A program made the translations under genes and the position numbers. A DNA stretch of 64,000 nt from VRUE01 sp963704505. Its GTDB lineage: Bacteria > Actinomycetota > Thermoleophilia > Solirubrobacterales > 70-9. The stretch covers positions 1,922,001 to 1,986,000 of the forward strand of contig OY969912.1 in the NCBI GenBank assembly GCA_963704505.1, given 5' to 3'. Below, in pieces: positions 25,077 to 32,900 of this stretch. The number at the start of each line of letters is the position of its first letter. Position 1 is the stretch's first letter. A model generated the notes under the pieces. It was not told the DNA's origin, searched no databases, and worked only from the letters and a program-made list of their open reading frames with translations.

Positions 25077-26754
25077 GCTCGCGACCCGCACCCGGCCCGG
25101 CCCGGCCCTCGCGATCGAGGGGCTGACCTACACCTACCCGAGCGCCGCCGTCCCGGCGCTGCGCGACGTCTCTCTGGAGCTGGGCAGCGGCGAGCTGGCG
25201 CTGTTGGCCGGGCGCTCGGCCTGCGGCAAGTCGACCCTCCTGCGCGCCGCCTGCGGCCTCGTCCCTCACTTCCACGGCGGGCTGATCGAGGGCTCGATCG
25301 CGGTCGCCGGCCGCGACGCGATCGCCGCCGGCCCCGGGGAGCTCGCCGCCACGGTCGGCTACGTCGCCCAGGACCCCGAGACCCAGGTCGTCTCGACCAC
25401 CGTCGCCGCCGAGATCGCCCTCCCCCTCGAGCTCCGCAACACGCCGCCGGCGGCCCGGGCGAGGGCGGTCGAGGAGACGGCGCTTGCGCTCGGCATCCCG
25501 CACCTGCTCACTCGCGCAGTCGACACGCTCTCCGGGGGAGAGCTGCAACGCGTCGCGCTCGCAGCTTCGTTGGTGACGCGCCCCGAACTAGTCCTTCTGG
25601 ACGAGCCGACCTCCCAGCTCGACCCGGTCGCCGGTGATGAGCTGATCTGGCTTCTCCGCAGGCTCAATGAGGAGTGGGGGGTGACGATCCTGATGGCGGA
25701 ACATCGCTTGGAGCGTTGCCTCCCGGCGGCCGATCGGGTCATCGCGATGGACAGTGGCTCGATCAAGTTCGACGGCTCCCCCGGTGACTTCCTCGCCTGG
25801 GCATCTGTGTCCGATCCGGCGCTTGAGACACCTGCCGCCCGGATGTTTTCCCTGGCTGGAATCCAACCGCTCCCCTCCGGTGTGCGAGACGCTAGGAAAA
25901 CGCTCGGGGAGGCGGGTGTCCGGACCCCCTCCTCTCTCAACCCTTCCGGTGGAGAGTCTGAGGCAGGCAGCGGCCCACTCGACGTCAGGGTGCAAGCCGT
26001 TCGGAGGGGGTCCGGACACCCGACACGCGCGGCGCTGCACGCTCGCGATGTGTGGGTCGAGCTGGAGCGGGACGAGGAGGCACACGACGTTCTACGGGGG
26101 ATCGACCTGAGGGTAGATGCAGGGGAGAGGGTCGCCCTGATGGGTCGAAATGGGGCGGGAAAGAGCACCTTTCTCCGAACGGTCGCGGGACTGCAGGAGA
26201 TGGTTAAGGGACGCTTCGACGTCGATGGACAGATGGCCCTCCTCACCCAGAACCCCGGTGACTACCTGGTCCGGGAGCGGGTCGGGGACGAGCTGCCTGG
26301 AGCCGTCGGGACGGCAGCGCTGAAGGTCGTTGGATTGGAGCATGCGGTCGATGCGGACCCGAGGGATCTGTCGGGCGGGGAGCGCCAGCGTTTGGCACTG
26401 GCGATCACGTTGGCCGGGCGGATGGAGGGGGAGAGGCTGCCCGGGCTCGTGGCGCTGGATGAGCCGACGCGGGGCATGGACCGAGCGTTGAAGGCCGATC
26501 TCACCTCGTTGATCGAGGATCTGGCGGGACGTGGCGCGGCGGTGCTGGTTGCGACGCACGACGTCGAGTTCGCGGCGTCGTTTGCCGAGCGGGTGGTGCT
26601 GCTCGGCGAAGGTGTGGTGATCGCCGACGGGGCCGCCGAGGAGGTGCTCTCGGGCGGCTGGTACTTCGCCACCGAGGTCGCCCGCGTCCTCGACCTGCCC
26701 GGGGTCATCGGGCCCGAGCAGGGGGCCGCCCACCTGCGCGGCGAGGACGGCTGA
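25069..26754 (+). CDS. Fused double ECF ATPase (EcfA-EcfA')
   Basis: This 561-residue protein has two ABC ATPase domains in one chain, replacing the usual separate EcfA1 and EcfA2. First domain: Walker A GRSACGKST, Q-loop VAQDPETQV, signature LSGGELQR, Walker B LVLLDEPTSQLD, His switch MAEHR. Second domain: Walker A GRNGAGKST, TQNPGDYL, signature LSGGERQR, Walker B LVALDEPTRGMD, VATHDVEF. The linker (about residues 270-330) is poor in structure and holds a perfect 20-bp DNA inverted repeat. Codon choice in roughly 25560-26560 is less GC-biased at third positions than in the flanks. The GTG at 25069 overlaps ecfT by 8 nt. Powers the B12 importer by ATP hydrolysis on the cytoplasmic side. Confidence 0.92.
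   Translation: MAELATRTRPGPALAIEGLTYTYPSAAVPALRDVSLELGSGELALLAGRSACGKSTLLRAACGLVPHFHGGLIEGSIAVAGRDAIAAGPGELAATVGYVAQDPETQVVSTTVAAEIALPLELRNTPPAARARAVEETALALGIPHLLTRAVDTLSGGELQRVALAASLVTRPELVLLDEPTSQLDPVAGDELIWLLRRLNEEWGVTILMAEHRLERCLPAADRVIAMDSGSIKFDGSPGDFLAWASVSDPALETPAARMFSLAGIQPLPSGVRDARKTLGEAGVRTPSSLNPSGGESEAGSGPLDVRVQAVRRGSGHPTRAALHARDVWVELERDEEAHDVLRGIDLRVDAGERVALMGRNGAGKSTFLRTVAGLQEMVKGRFDVDGQMALLTQNPGDYLVRERVGDELPGAVGTAALKVVGLEHAVDADPRDLSGGERQRLALAITLAGRMEGERLPGLVALDEPTRGMDRALKADLTSLIEDLAGRGAAVLVATHDVEFAASFAERVVLLGEGVVIADGAAEEVLSGGWYFATEVARVLDLPGVIGPEQGAAHLRGEDG
25913..26022. repeat. Perfect 20-bp inverted repeat inside the ATPase linker
   Basis: CGGGTGTCCGGACCCCCTCC at 25913-25932 is perfectly repeated in reverse complement at 26003-26022, with 70 bp between. 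It lies in the coding region of the linker between the two ATPase domains, residues about 282-318. It may be the ends of a small inserted element that kept the frame open, or a hairpin acting on mRNA. No target-site duplication was seen outside the arms. Confidence 0.75.
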
Positions 26755-28616
26755 TGTCCTGGCAGCTGGCCAGCTTCGCGATCGTCGTCGCCGTCGTCCT
26801 CGCCGGCTTTGCCTGGTATGAGCGCTCGCGGCCGCCCTCGCAGGTGGTCGCCCTGGTCGCGGCGATGGCGGCGCTTGCGATCGCCGGGCGGATCGCCTTC
26901 GCCGCCTTCCCCAACGTGAAGCCGACGACGGACATCGTGATCTTCGCCGGCTACGCGCTCGGCGGCGCCGCCGGCTTCGCGGTCGGCGCCCTCACCGCGC
27001 TGGTCTCGAACTTCTGGTTCGGGCAGGGACCGTGGACCCCGTGGCAGATGGCGGGCTGGGGTTTGTGCGGCCTGGGGGGCGCGGCGCTCGCCCTCGGCGT
27101 CCGCAATGCGGGCCGCTTCACGCTCGCCGCATTTTGCGGATTTGCCGCTGTCGTCTACGGCGCCCTGTTGAATTTCTCCCTGATGGCAACATATGGGGGG
27201 GACCTGAGCCTCGAGCACTTCCTCGTGCTCGAGTCGAGGGCGGTCCCATTCGAAGCCGCACATGCGATCGGAAACATCACATTCGCGCTCGTCGCGGGGC
27301 CGGCAATGATCCGGATGCTGGTCCGCTTCCGCGAGCGCTTCGAGTGGCGCGTGCCGCGCTCGGCGGCGGTCGCCTCGCTGCTGCTGGCGCTTGCCCTGGT
27401 TGCCAGCCTGCCGGCGAAGGCGGGGGCGAGCGGCGCGAGCGCGGCGAGCTGGCTGGTCTCCGTCCAAAACAGCGACGGCGGCTTCGGCTCCAGCCCCGGC
27501 GAGGGCTCGAACACGACGACGACCGGCTGGGTGATGCTCGGCCTCGAGGCGGCCGGCCGCAACCCGCTCGACGTCGAACGCGGCGGCAACTCCCCGGTCG
27601 ACTACCTGCGCGCCGAGGTCGGCTCCCTCGGCAGCGCCGGCGATTACGCGCGGACGATCCTCGCGCTCGAGGGAGCCGGGGCGAACCCGCGCAACCTCGG
27701 CGGCCGCGACCTGGTCTCGGCGCTCGCCAACATGCGCCGCAACGACGGGTCCTGGGAAGGTTGGCCGGGGACCACGGCCTACGCGATCGTCGCGATGCGC
27801 GCCGCGGGTGCCAACGGCGGCCTGCAGAAGTCGGCGAGCTGGCTCGCGGGGGCGCAGGACAAGGACGGCGGCTGGGGCGACCAGCCCAACTCGACGAGCA
27901 GCTCCGACGTGACCGGCGCGGTGCTGCAGGCGATTCCGAGCTCGAACGCGGCCAACGCCGGGCTCGCCTACCTGCGTAATCACCAGAGCAGGAGCGGCGG
28001 CTTCTCGATCGCCGGCAGCGGCGTCAACGCTCAATCGACCGCCTGGGCCGCGCAGGGGCTGATCGCCGTCGGCGCCGACGCGGGCTCGGCGATCGGCTTC
28101 ATGGAAGGGCTTCAGGACGCCGACGGCCACTACCGCTACTCCGCATCCAAGGATCAGACGCCGGTCTTCGTCACCGCCCAGGTCCTCGTCCCCGTCTCCG
28201 GCGAGTCGTTGCCGGTCGCGGTCCCGCCGCGAGCGCCGAAACCGGTGACGCCGACCCAGACGACCACCGCTCCGGCGACGGCGCCGGTCACCCCGGTGCC
28301 GATCCCCGGGGTCGAATCGCTGCCCGGCACCGCGACGCCGATCTCCCCTGCGCAGTCGGCGGGGCCACCCGGCGGCGCGAGCGGCCCGACGGTGGGGGGG
28401 AGCGGGCCGCTGGTGCCGGAAGCGGGCACCGCCGCGCCGCCGAGCGTCAGCGGCGAACCCGAGATCGAGGGTGAGGGGCTGACCCAGGCGTCGCCGGCCG
28501 CATCGGTCGACGAAGGCGATTCCCCCTCGCCCTGGGTCCCGATCGGGATCGGCCTCGGGATCACCGCGCTGGCGGTGGCGCTGCCGCTGCTGCTCGGCAA
28601 GCGCTTCGCCTGGTAG
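26754..28616 (+). CDS. ECF transporter S-component fused to extracellular alpha/alpha-toroid (prenyltransferase-like) domain
   Basis: This 620-residue protein combines an importer subunit and a binding domain. Residues 1-195 are the S-component, with helices near 8-22, 30-50, 60-90 and 97-140, including the typical ECF S block KPTTDIVIFAGYALGGAAGFAVGALTALVSNFWFGQGPWTPWQ. A further helix at about 203-223 leads outside. From 233 to about 455 come prenyltransferase/terpene-cyclase-type repeats: SVQNSDGGFG (233), YLRAEVG (284), MRRNDGSWEG (324), GAQDKDGGWGD (363), RNHQSRSGGFS (405), LQDADGHY (449). A Pro/Thr/Gly linker (482-590) and a C-terminal helix (594-616) re-anchor it. The toroid is the same fold as the alpha-domain of intrinsic factor/transcobalamin. 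Riboswitch control and neighbours make cobalamin the likely cargo. The ATG overlaps the ATPase stop by one base. Confidence 0.85.
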   Translation: MSWQLASFAIVVAVVLAGFAWYERSRPPSQVVALVAAMAALAIAGRIAFAAFPNVKPTTDIVIFAGYALGGAAGFAVGALTALVSNFWFGQGPWTPWQMAGWGLCGLGGAALALGVRNAGRFTLAAFCGFAAVVYGALLNFSLMATYGGDLSLEHFLVLESRAVPFEAAHAIGNITFALVAGPAMIRMLVRFRERFEWRVPRSAAVASLLLALALVASLPAKAGASGASAASWLVSVQNSDGGFGSSPGEGSNTTTTGWVMLGLEAAGRNPLDVERGGNSPVDYLRAEVGSLGSAGDYARTILALEGAGANPRNLGGRDLVSALANMRRNDGSWEGWPGTTAYAIVAMRAAGANGGLQKSASWLAGAQDKDGGWGDQPNSTSSSDVTGAVLQAIPSSNAANAGLAYLRNHQSRSGGFSIAGSGVNAQSTAWAAQGLIAVGADAGSAIGFMEGLQDADGHYRYSASKDQTPVFVTAQVLVPVSGESLPVAVPPRAPKPVTPTQTTTAPATAPVTPVPIPGVESLPGTATPISPAQSAGPPGGASGPTVGGSGPLVPEAGTAAPPSVSGEPEIEGEGLTQASPAASVDEGDSPSPWVPIGIGLGITALAVALPLLLGKRFAW

Positions 28617-28639
28617 CCCGGCGGGTTTAGGTTGTGGGC

Positions 28640-29152
28640 ATGGACGTTGAGACGGCGATCCGCACTCGCCGCACCCACAAGGCCTACGCGCCCGAGCCGC
28701 TGACCCGCGAGGAGGTCGAGGCGCTGCTCGAGCTGGCGCGCTGGGCGCCCAATCATCACCTGACCGCGCCCTGGCGCTTCCGCGTCCTCGGCCCGGCGGC
28801 GCTCGAGCGACTCAAGCTGGCGGCCGGGCCCGAGGGGGCCGTGAAGCTCGAGCGGGCGCCGACCCTGATCGTCGCCTCGGCCGCGCTCGGCGGCGAGGAC
28901 CCGGTAGCCGACGAGGAGGACCTGCACGCGGCCGCCGTCGCCTCCTACATCGTCCTGCTCGCCGCCCACGCCCGCGGGCTCGCCGGCTACTGGCGCACGC
29001 CGGCGCTGCTGCGCACTGCGGCGGGGCGAAAGGCGGTGGGCCTGCCCGACGGGGAGCGCTTCGTCGGTCTCCTCCACCTCGGCCGTCCGCGCCAGGAGCA
29101 GGCCCCTCCCGAGCGGCCCCCGGCCGAGCAGACGACGGTCTTCCTCGATTAG
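28640..29152 (+). CDS. Nitroreductase family protein
   Basis: This 170-residue FMN-dependent enzyme of the nitroreductase fold begins RTRRTHKAYAPEPLTREEVEALLELARWAPNHH, the usual opening with the FMN-phosphate-binding Arg pair. The rest is short, with SAALGGEDPVADEEDLHAAAVASYIVLLAAHARGLAGYW matching the central helices and GLPDGERFVGLLHLGRP the last strand. It resembles the small YdjA-like group. It begins 23 bp after the ECF operon and may be co-transcribed. BluB, which makes the lower ligand of B12, belongs to the same superfamily, but this protein lacks its length and I do not assign it. ATG at 28640 preferred over an in-frame GTG two codons upstream. Confidence 0.8.
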   Translation: MDVETAIRTRRTHKAYAPEPLTREEVEALLELARWAPNHHLTAPWRFRVLGPAALERLKLAAGPEGAVKLERAPTLIVASAALGGEDPVADEEDLHAAAVASYIVLLAAHARGLAGYWRTPALLRTAAGRKAVGLPDGERFVGLLHLGRPRQEQAPPERPPAEQTTVFLD

Positions 29153-29163
29153 ATGAGCTCGCG

Positions 29164-30840
29164 ATGCTGAGCAGAGCTTCCGCGGTCGAGGCGATCGCAG
29201 GCCAGAGCTTCGAGGTCCTGGTGATCGGCGGTGGGATCACCGGCGCCGGCGTCGCCCTCGACGCCGCCTCCCGCGGCTACTCCGTTGCGCTGCTCGAGCG
29301 CGGCGACTACGCGCTGGGCACCTCGAGCCGCTCCTCGAAGATGGTTCACGGCGGCCTGCGCTACCTCCAGAACCTCGACCTCGGCCTCGTCCGCGAGGCC
29401 CTGCTCGAGCGCCAGTTGATGGTCCAGCTCGCGCCGCACCTGGTCTACCCGACCCCCTTCCTGATCCCCTCCTTCGGCGACGACCGCCGGGATCGCAAAA
29501 TCGGCGCCGGCCTCAACATGTACGACGTCATGGCGACCACCCGGGTCGGCCGCGGCCGCCGTGAGATGCGCTCATCGAAAGACGAGGACGAGAGCTTCTA
29601 CTGGTCCCCAGACCGCCACCGGACGATCTCCCGCGAGGAGGTCCTGGAGATGGTTCCGGCGCTGGCCGGGCGGGAGCCCAACGACGCCTATCTCTTCTAC
29701 GACTGCCAGACCGACGACGTCCGGATGGTGCTCACCGTGCTCGGCGAGGCCGAGCGCTTCGGGGCGGTGATGCTGAACGGGGCGGAGGTGACCGAGATCC
29801 TCTCCGACGGCGGCCGCGCCTCGGGGGTCGCCTTCGTCGAGGCGGAGTCGGGGGAGCGGATGGTCGTCGAGGCCGACAACGTCGTCAACGCGACCGGGGT
29901 CTTCGCCGACCAGATCCGCCCCGAGGAGGTCATCGACGAGGAGGACGTGCCGCGGATCAAGCCGAGCCGCGGCACCCACCTGCTGATCGACCGCGAGCAG
30001 ATCTCGACCGGGTCGTCAGCCTGCATCGTGCCGGCGGGGGCAGGGCGCCAGATCTTCGCGCTGCCCTGGTACGGGCGCACCCTGGTCGGCACCACCGACA
30101 ACGACTTCGACGGCGACATCGAGCACCCGCACCCCGGCGACGACGACGTCGCCTACCTCCTCGACGCGGTCAATGCCTTCTTCGACACCGACGTGCGGGT
30201 CGCCGACCTGGTCGGCGCCTACGCGGGGGTGCGCCCGTTGATCGCGACCGGGGACCCGAAGAAGTCGGTCGATATCTCGCGTCGCGCGGAGCTCTATGAG
30301 ACCTCGTCGGGGATGCTGACGATCACCGGCGGGAAGCTGACCACCTGGCGGCGGATGGCGAAGCAGACCGTCGACCGCATGGTCGAGCGCGAGGGCCGCG
30401 ACGCCCCCTGCCATACCGCCGAGATCCCGCTCGGGATGACGGCTCGCGAGGAGGACCTGGAAGCGCCGGACGGGGTGGACGTGACCTCCGTCGCCCAGCT
30501 CGCCTTCCGCTACGGGCACGCCGCGCGCAACGTCCTCAAGCTCGCCCGAGAGAATCCCGAGCTGGCCCGCCCGATCGTCGACGGGCGTCCCGACCTGCTC
30601 GCCGAGGTCGTGATCGCTGCACGCGACGAGCAGGCGAGGACGGTCGCCGACGTCCTCCTGCGCCGCACGCGCCTCGCCCTGGTCGCCGCTCCGCAGCTGC
30701 GCGACGCCGACTCTGTGCGCCCGGTCGCCGAGGCGCTCGCCGGCGAGCTCGGCTGGTCTCGGCGGCAGGTCAAGCAGGAGAGCGAGGCGTGGGTCGCGGC
30801 GGCCGCCGAGGCCGGCATCGACCCCGCCCGGGACGGTTGA
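29164..30840 (+). CDS. glpD: Aerobic glycerol-3-phosphate dehydrogenase
   Basis: This 558-residue FAD-dependent enzyme oxidises glycerol-3-phosphate to dihydroxyacetone phosphate and passes electrons to quinone at the membrane face. FAD motif: VLVIGGGITGAGVALDAASRG, then TSSRSSKMVHGGLRYLQNLDL, the GlpD signature with the catalytic HGG. IVPAGAGRQIFALPWYGRTLVGTTDND and GAYAGVRPLI follow. The C-terminal cap domain (SVAQLAFRYGHAARNVLKLARENPELARPI to LRRTRLALV) is complete, so the enzyme is full length. No glpK or glpF is next to it. It ends 16 bp before the Rho-like gene. Confidence 0.93.
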   Translation: MLSRASAVEAIAGQSFEVLVIGGGITGAGVALDAASRGYSVALLERGDYALGTSSRSSKMVHGGLRYLQNLDLGLVREALLERQLMVQLAPHLVYPTPFLIPSFGDDRRDRKIGAGLNMYDVMATTRVGRGRREMRSSKDEDESFYWSPDRHRTISREEVLEMVPALAGREPNDAYLFYDCQTDDVRMVLTVLGEAERFGAVMLNGAEVTEILSDGGRASGVAFVEAESGERMVVEADNVVNATGVFADQIRPEEVIDEEDVPRIKPSRGTHLLIDREQISTGSSACIVPAGAGRQIFALPWYGRTLVGTTDNDFDGDIEHPHPGDDDVAYLLDAVNAFFDTDVRVADLVGAYAGVRPLIATGDPKKSVDISRRAELYETSSGMLTITGGKLTTWRRMAKQTVDRMVEREGRDAPCHTAEIPLGMTAREEDLEAPDGVDVTSVAQLAFRYGHAARNVLKLARENPELARPIVDGRPDLLAEVVIAARDEQARTVADVLLRRTRLALVAAPQLRDADSVRPVAEALAGELGWSRRQVKQESEAWVAAAAEAGIDPARDG

Positions 30841-30856
30841 ATAACCTGCGCCTCCG

Positions 30857-31849
30857 ATGAACAAGTCCGAGCTTCAGTCAAAGTCCCTGTCCGAGCTGCA
30901 CACGCTGGCCGCCGAGGCCGGGGTCGAGCGCTTCCGGATGCTTCCCCGCGCCGAGTTGATCGACGCCCTCGCCGACGGCAGCGGCGGCGGTGGAGGCGGC
31001 GGAGGCGAGCGCCGTCCCCGACAGAGCGGCGGGCGCGAGTCCGGCAGCGGCCGGCGCGACTCACGCGGCCGCGGCCGCGGTGGCGGTGGCCGCGAGTCCC
31101 GCGGTGGACGCGACTCCCGTGGCGGAGGCCGTGAGCCCCGTGGCGGGCGCGACTCCGGCGGCGGAAAAGGCTCGAGCGGCGGACGGGACTCCGGCGGCGG
31201 CGGACGCGAGTCCGGTGGCGGAGGGCGCGACTCCGGTGGTGGCGGGCGCGAGCGCCGGCCCCGTCGCGAGGAGCCCCGCAGCCGTCCCGAGCGCGAGGAG
31301 CGCGAGCCCGCGCCCCGCGCCGAGACGCCGGCCCCGACGCCCGGCTCCGAGAGCTCGGAGAAGCCGAAACGCAGGCGGCGCCGACGTCGCTTCGGCAGGC
31401 GCGGTGGCAAGACCGTCCACGCCCACGAGATGCTCATGCCCGAGGGGACCGCCCGCCAGGCGCTTGTCTATGCCGAGACCCGCGAGACCGCCACTTCACT
31501 GCTGCGCGAGCTCGCCGCGGACCTCTCCGGCGGCCGCGGAGCCGACCCGGTGGCGCTGCTGGTCGACCCGAGCCCCGAGGAGCTCGCCGACTGGAAGCGC
31601 GAGGCGCCGAAAGCCGAGCTCGTCTCGGCCGGACAGGAGCGCCATGCCGAGGACGCAGTTGCCCAGGCAGTGCGCCGCGCCGAGAGCGGCGAGGCCGTCG
31701 TCCTTCTGATCGACTCGCTGACCCGGGTCGCCGAGGAGTTCGGCGGCTCAAAGGCCGCCAAGGAGCTCTTCGACTCGGGGCTCAGCACCGGCGGCGCGGG
31801 CAGCGGCTCGCTGACCGTGATCGCCGCGGTCGAGCGCTCCTCCGAGTAG
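30857..31849 (+). CDS. Rho-like protein with Rho_N and RGG tract but degenerate ATPase domain
   Basis: Residues 1-40 (LQSKSLSELHTLAAEAGVERFRMLPRAELIDAL) are a Rho_N/SAP-like helical domain as at the N-terminus of transcription terminator Rho. Residues about 44-150 are an extreme Arg/Gly/Ser tract of RDSGGGGRE-type repeats, as in the inserts of actinobacterial Rho. Residues 185-330 resemble the Rho ATPase, with AVVLLIDSLTRVAEEFGG as Walker B and SGSLTVIAAVE near the end. The Walker A P-loop is missing, no S1-like RNA-binding domain remains, and the chain stops at 330 residues where Rho needs 420 or more. Probably a truncated Rho paralogue that binds RNA or partners without ATP hydrolysis. The true rho is not in this window. 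Confidence 0.7.
   Translation: MNKSELQSKSLSELHTLAAEAGVERFRMLPRAELIDALADGSGGGGGGGGERRPRQSGGRESGSGRRDSRGRGRGGGGRESRGGRDSRGGGREPRGGRDSGGGKGSSGGRDSGGGGRESGGGGRDSGGGGRERRPRREEPRSRPEREEREPAPRAETPAPTPGSESSEKPKRRRRRRRFGRRGGKTVHAHEMLMPEGTARQALVYAETRETATSLLRELAADLSGGRGADPVALLVDPSPEELADWKREAPKAELVSAGQERHAEDAVAQAVRRAESGEAVVLLIDSLTRVAEEFGGSKAAKELFDSGLSTGGAGSGSLTVIAAVERSSE
30980..31290 (+). repeat. RGG/GGG coding tandem repeat tract
   Basis: The DNA repeats units close to GGCGGnGGnCGCGACTCC in imperfect tandem over about 300 bp, coding for Arg-Asp-Ser-(Gly)3-4-Arg-Glu blocks in the Rho-like protein. It is a coding low-complexity repeat prone to slippage; it shows no spacer structure. Confidence 0.8.
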
Positions 31850-31875
31850 CGAGGCAGGTTGGCGAGTAGTCGAGG

Positions 31876-31893
31876 ACCGGCGCTAGCGCCGGT
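31876..31893. terminator. Perfect 18-bp palindrome between convergent genes
   Basis: ACCGGCGCTAGCGCCGGT is self-complementary. It begins 27 bp after the stop of the Rho-like gene and contains the stop codon (CTA on the plus strand at 31883-31885) of the convergent gene. A possible short bidirectional terminator. Confidence 0.45.
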
Positions 31894-32365
31894 AGGCGAT
31901 GCGGCGCCAGCTGGGCTCTTTGGAGAGCTCGATCAGCTCGGAGCTGCGGTCCGGCTGGACGTAGCCGAAGGTCTGGTTGCGCTCGTCGAAGACGATGTCG
32001 AGCTCGCCCTCCTTGACCCGCTGGTCGAGCCAGGCGCCGCGGAAGACGAGCCGGCGAAGCCAGTGGACGAGGCTGCGGTTGGCGGGGCCGACCAGCTCCT
32101 CCCAGTTCTCGTTGATGTGCTCGCCGAGGGCGGAGCTGGGCTCGGCGATCTCACCGCTGACGGCGAGGTCGAGGAGGTCGTCGAGCTCCTCCTGGCTGAG
32201 CCCCTGGGCGACGAAGCCGAGTTTGACTGCGGCCTGCTCGACCCGCTGTCCGAAGTCCTCTTCGTTGAACGCGAAGCGGAGCTCTCCGTACTCCAACACG
32301 TAGTCGGAGCCAGACTCGTAGTTCCCTCTGCGGGTCGTTTTCTTATCCATTGAGTTGAAGCCCAT
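31883..32365 (-). CDS. Conserved protein of unknown function
   Basis: This soluble protein of about 160 residues has no signal peptide or membrane helix. The sequence begins MGFNSMDKKTTRRGNYESGSDYVLEYGELRFAFNEEDFGQRV and is mainly helical in the middle (SQEELDDLLDLAVSGEIAE, SLVHWLRRLVFRGAWLDQRV), ending with a strand-like GELDIVFDERNQTFGYVQPDRS. I recognise no family. Start choices are ATG at 32365 or ATG at 32350 (MDKKTTRR); neither has a clear ribosome site. A longer frame upstream is low-complexity and collides with the divergent DUF192 gene, so it was not used. Confidence 0.55.
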   Translation of the reverse strand: MGFNSMDKKTTRRGNYESGSDYVLEYGELRFAFNEEDFGQRVEQAAVKLGFVAQGLSQEELDDLLDLAVSGEIAEPSSALGEHINENWEELVGPANRSLVHWLRRLVFRGAWLDQRVKEGELDIVFDERNQTFGYVQPDRSSELIELSKEPSWRRIAYRR

Positions 32366-32527
32366 CACGCGGTCGCAGCCCAGCGACAGCGCCCGACGAT
32401 CATGCCGATCATCGTAGCCTCGTGCGTGCTCGGGGCCATGCCTGAACGGGGGTTTGCAGATCTGGGCCGATCGACGCCGCCGGGCCGGTCTGGAACCGCC
32501 GGGGGCGCCTATGTGCAGGGGTGAGGG

Positions 32528-32890
32528 ATGCGTCCCCGGTTCATAGGACCGGAAATGCAACCCCCGCCGGAGGCGCCGCGGCTAGCCCGATTGCCGCTGG
32601 TCTCGGTGGCCGGCCTCGAGGTTCCGGTTGCCGTCGGCGTCCGCGCCCGGCTGCTCGGCCTCGCCTTCCTCGATCGCGGGTACGCGGGGCCCGGGCTGCT
32701 GATCCCACGCTGCGCAAGCGTCCACACCTTCGGGATGCGCTTCGCGCTCGACGTGGCCTTCCTCGATGACGCCGGGGCGGTCATCGACCTCCGCCTCGGG
32801 GTCGGGGGCAACCGCTTCCTCTCGCTACGAGCGGCCTCCGCGGTGCTCGAGGTACCGGCGGGGGGAGACATCCCCCGACGGTCCGGCTAG
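32528..32890 (+). CDS. DUF192 family protein
   Basis: This protein of 120 residues or fewer is DUF192: RLLGLAFLDRGYAGPGLLIPRCASVHTFGMRFALDVAFLDDAGAVIDLRLGVGGNRF, with the family's central 'C-x-S-V-H-T-F-G-M' and the conserved Asp in 'DVAFLD'. The family occurs next to type IV pilus or Tad genes in some actinobacteria and often in secreted form; this one has no signal peptide. It sits 10 bp before the response regulator and is probably in the same transcript. An internal ATG at 32555 is an alternative start. Confidence 0.75.
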   Translation: MRPRFIGPEMQPPPEAPRLARLPLVSVAGLEVPVAVGVRARLLGLAFLDRGYAGPGLLIPRCASVHTFGMRFALDVAFLDDAGAVIDLRLGVGGNRFLSLRAASAVLEVPAGGDIPRRSG

Positions 32891-32900
32891 GAGACCGGCA

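Noticed and set aside
28640..29152. Nitroreductase considered as BluB (dimethylbenzimidazole synthase), given the B12 operon upstream
   Set aside because: It is shorter than BluB and its active-site region looks like the general YdjA-like group.
30980..31290. Tandem GC repeat considered as CRISPR
   Set aside because: There are no unique spacers, the units run directly into each other and they encode an RGG tract in frame.
30857..31849. Rho-like gene considered as the real transcription terminator Rho
   Set aside because: The P-loop and RNA-binding domain are absent and the chain is about 100 residues or more too short.
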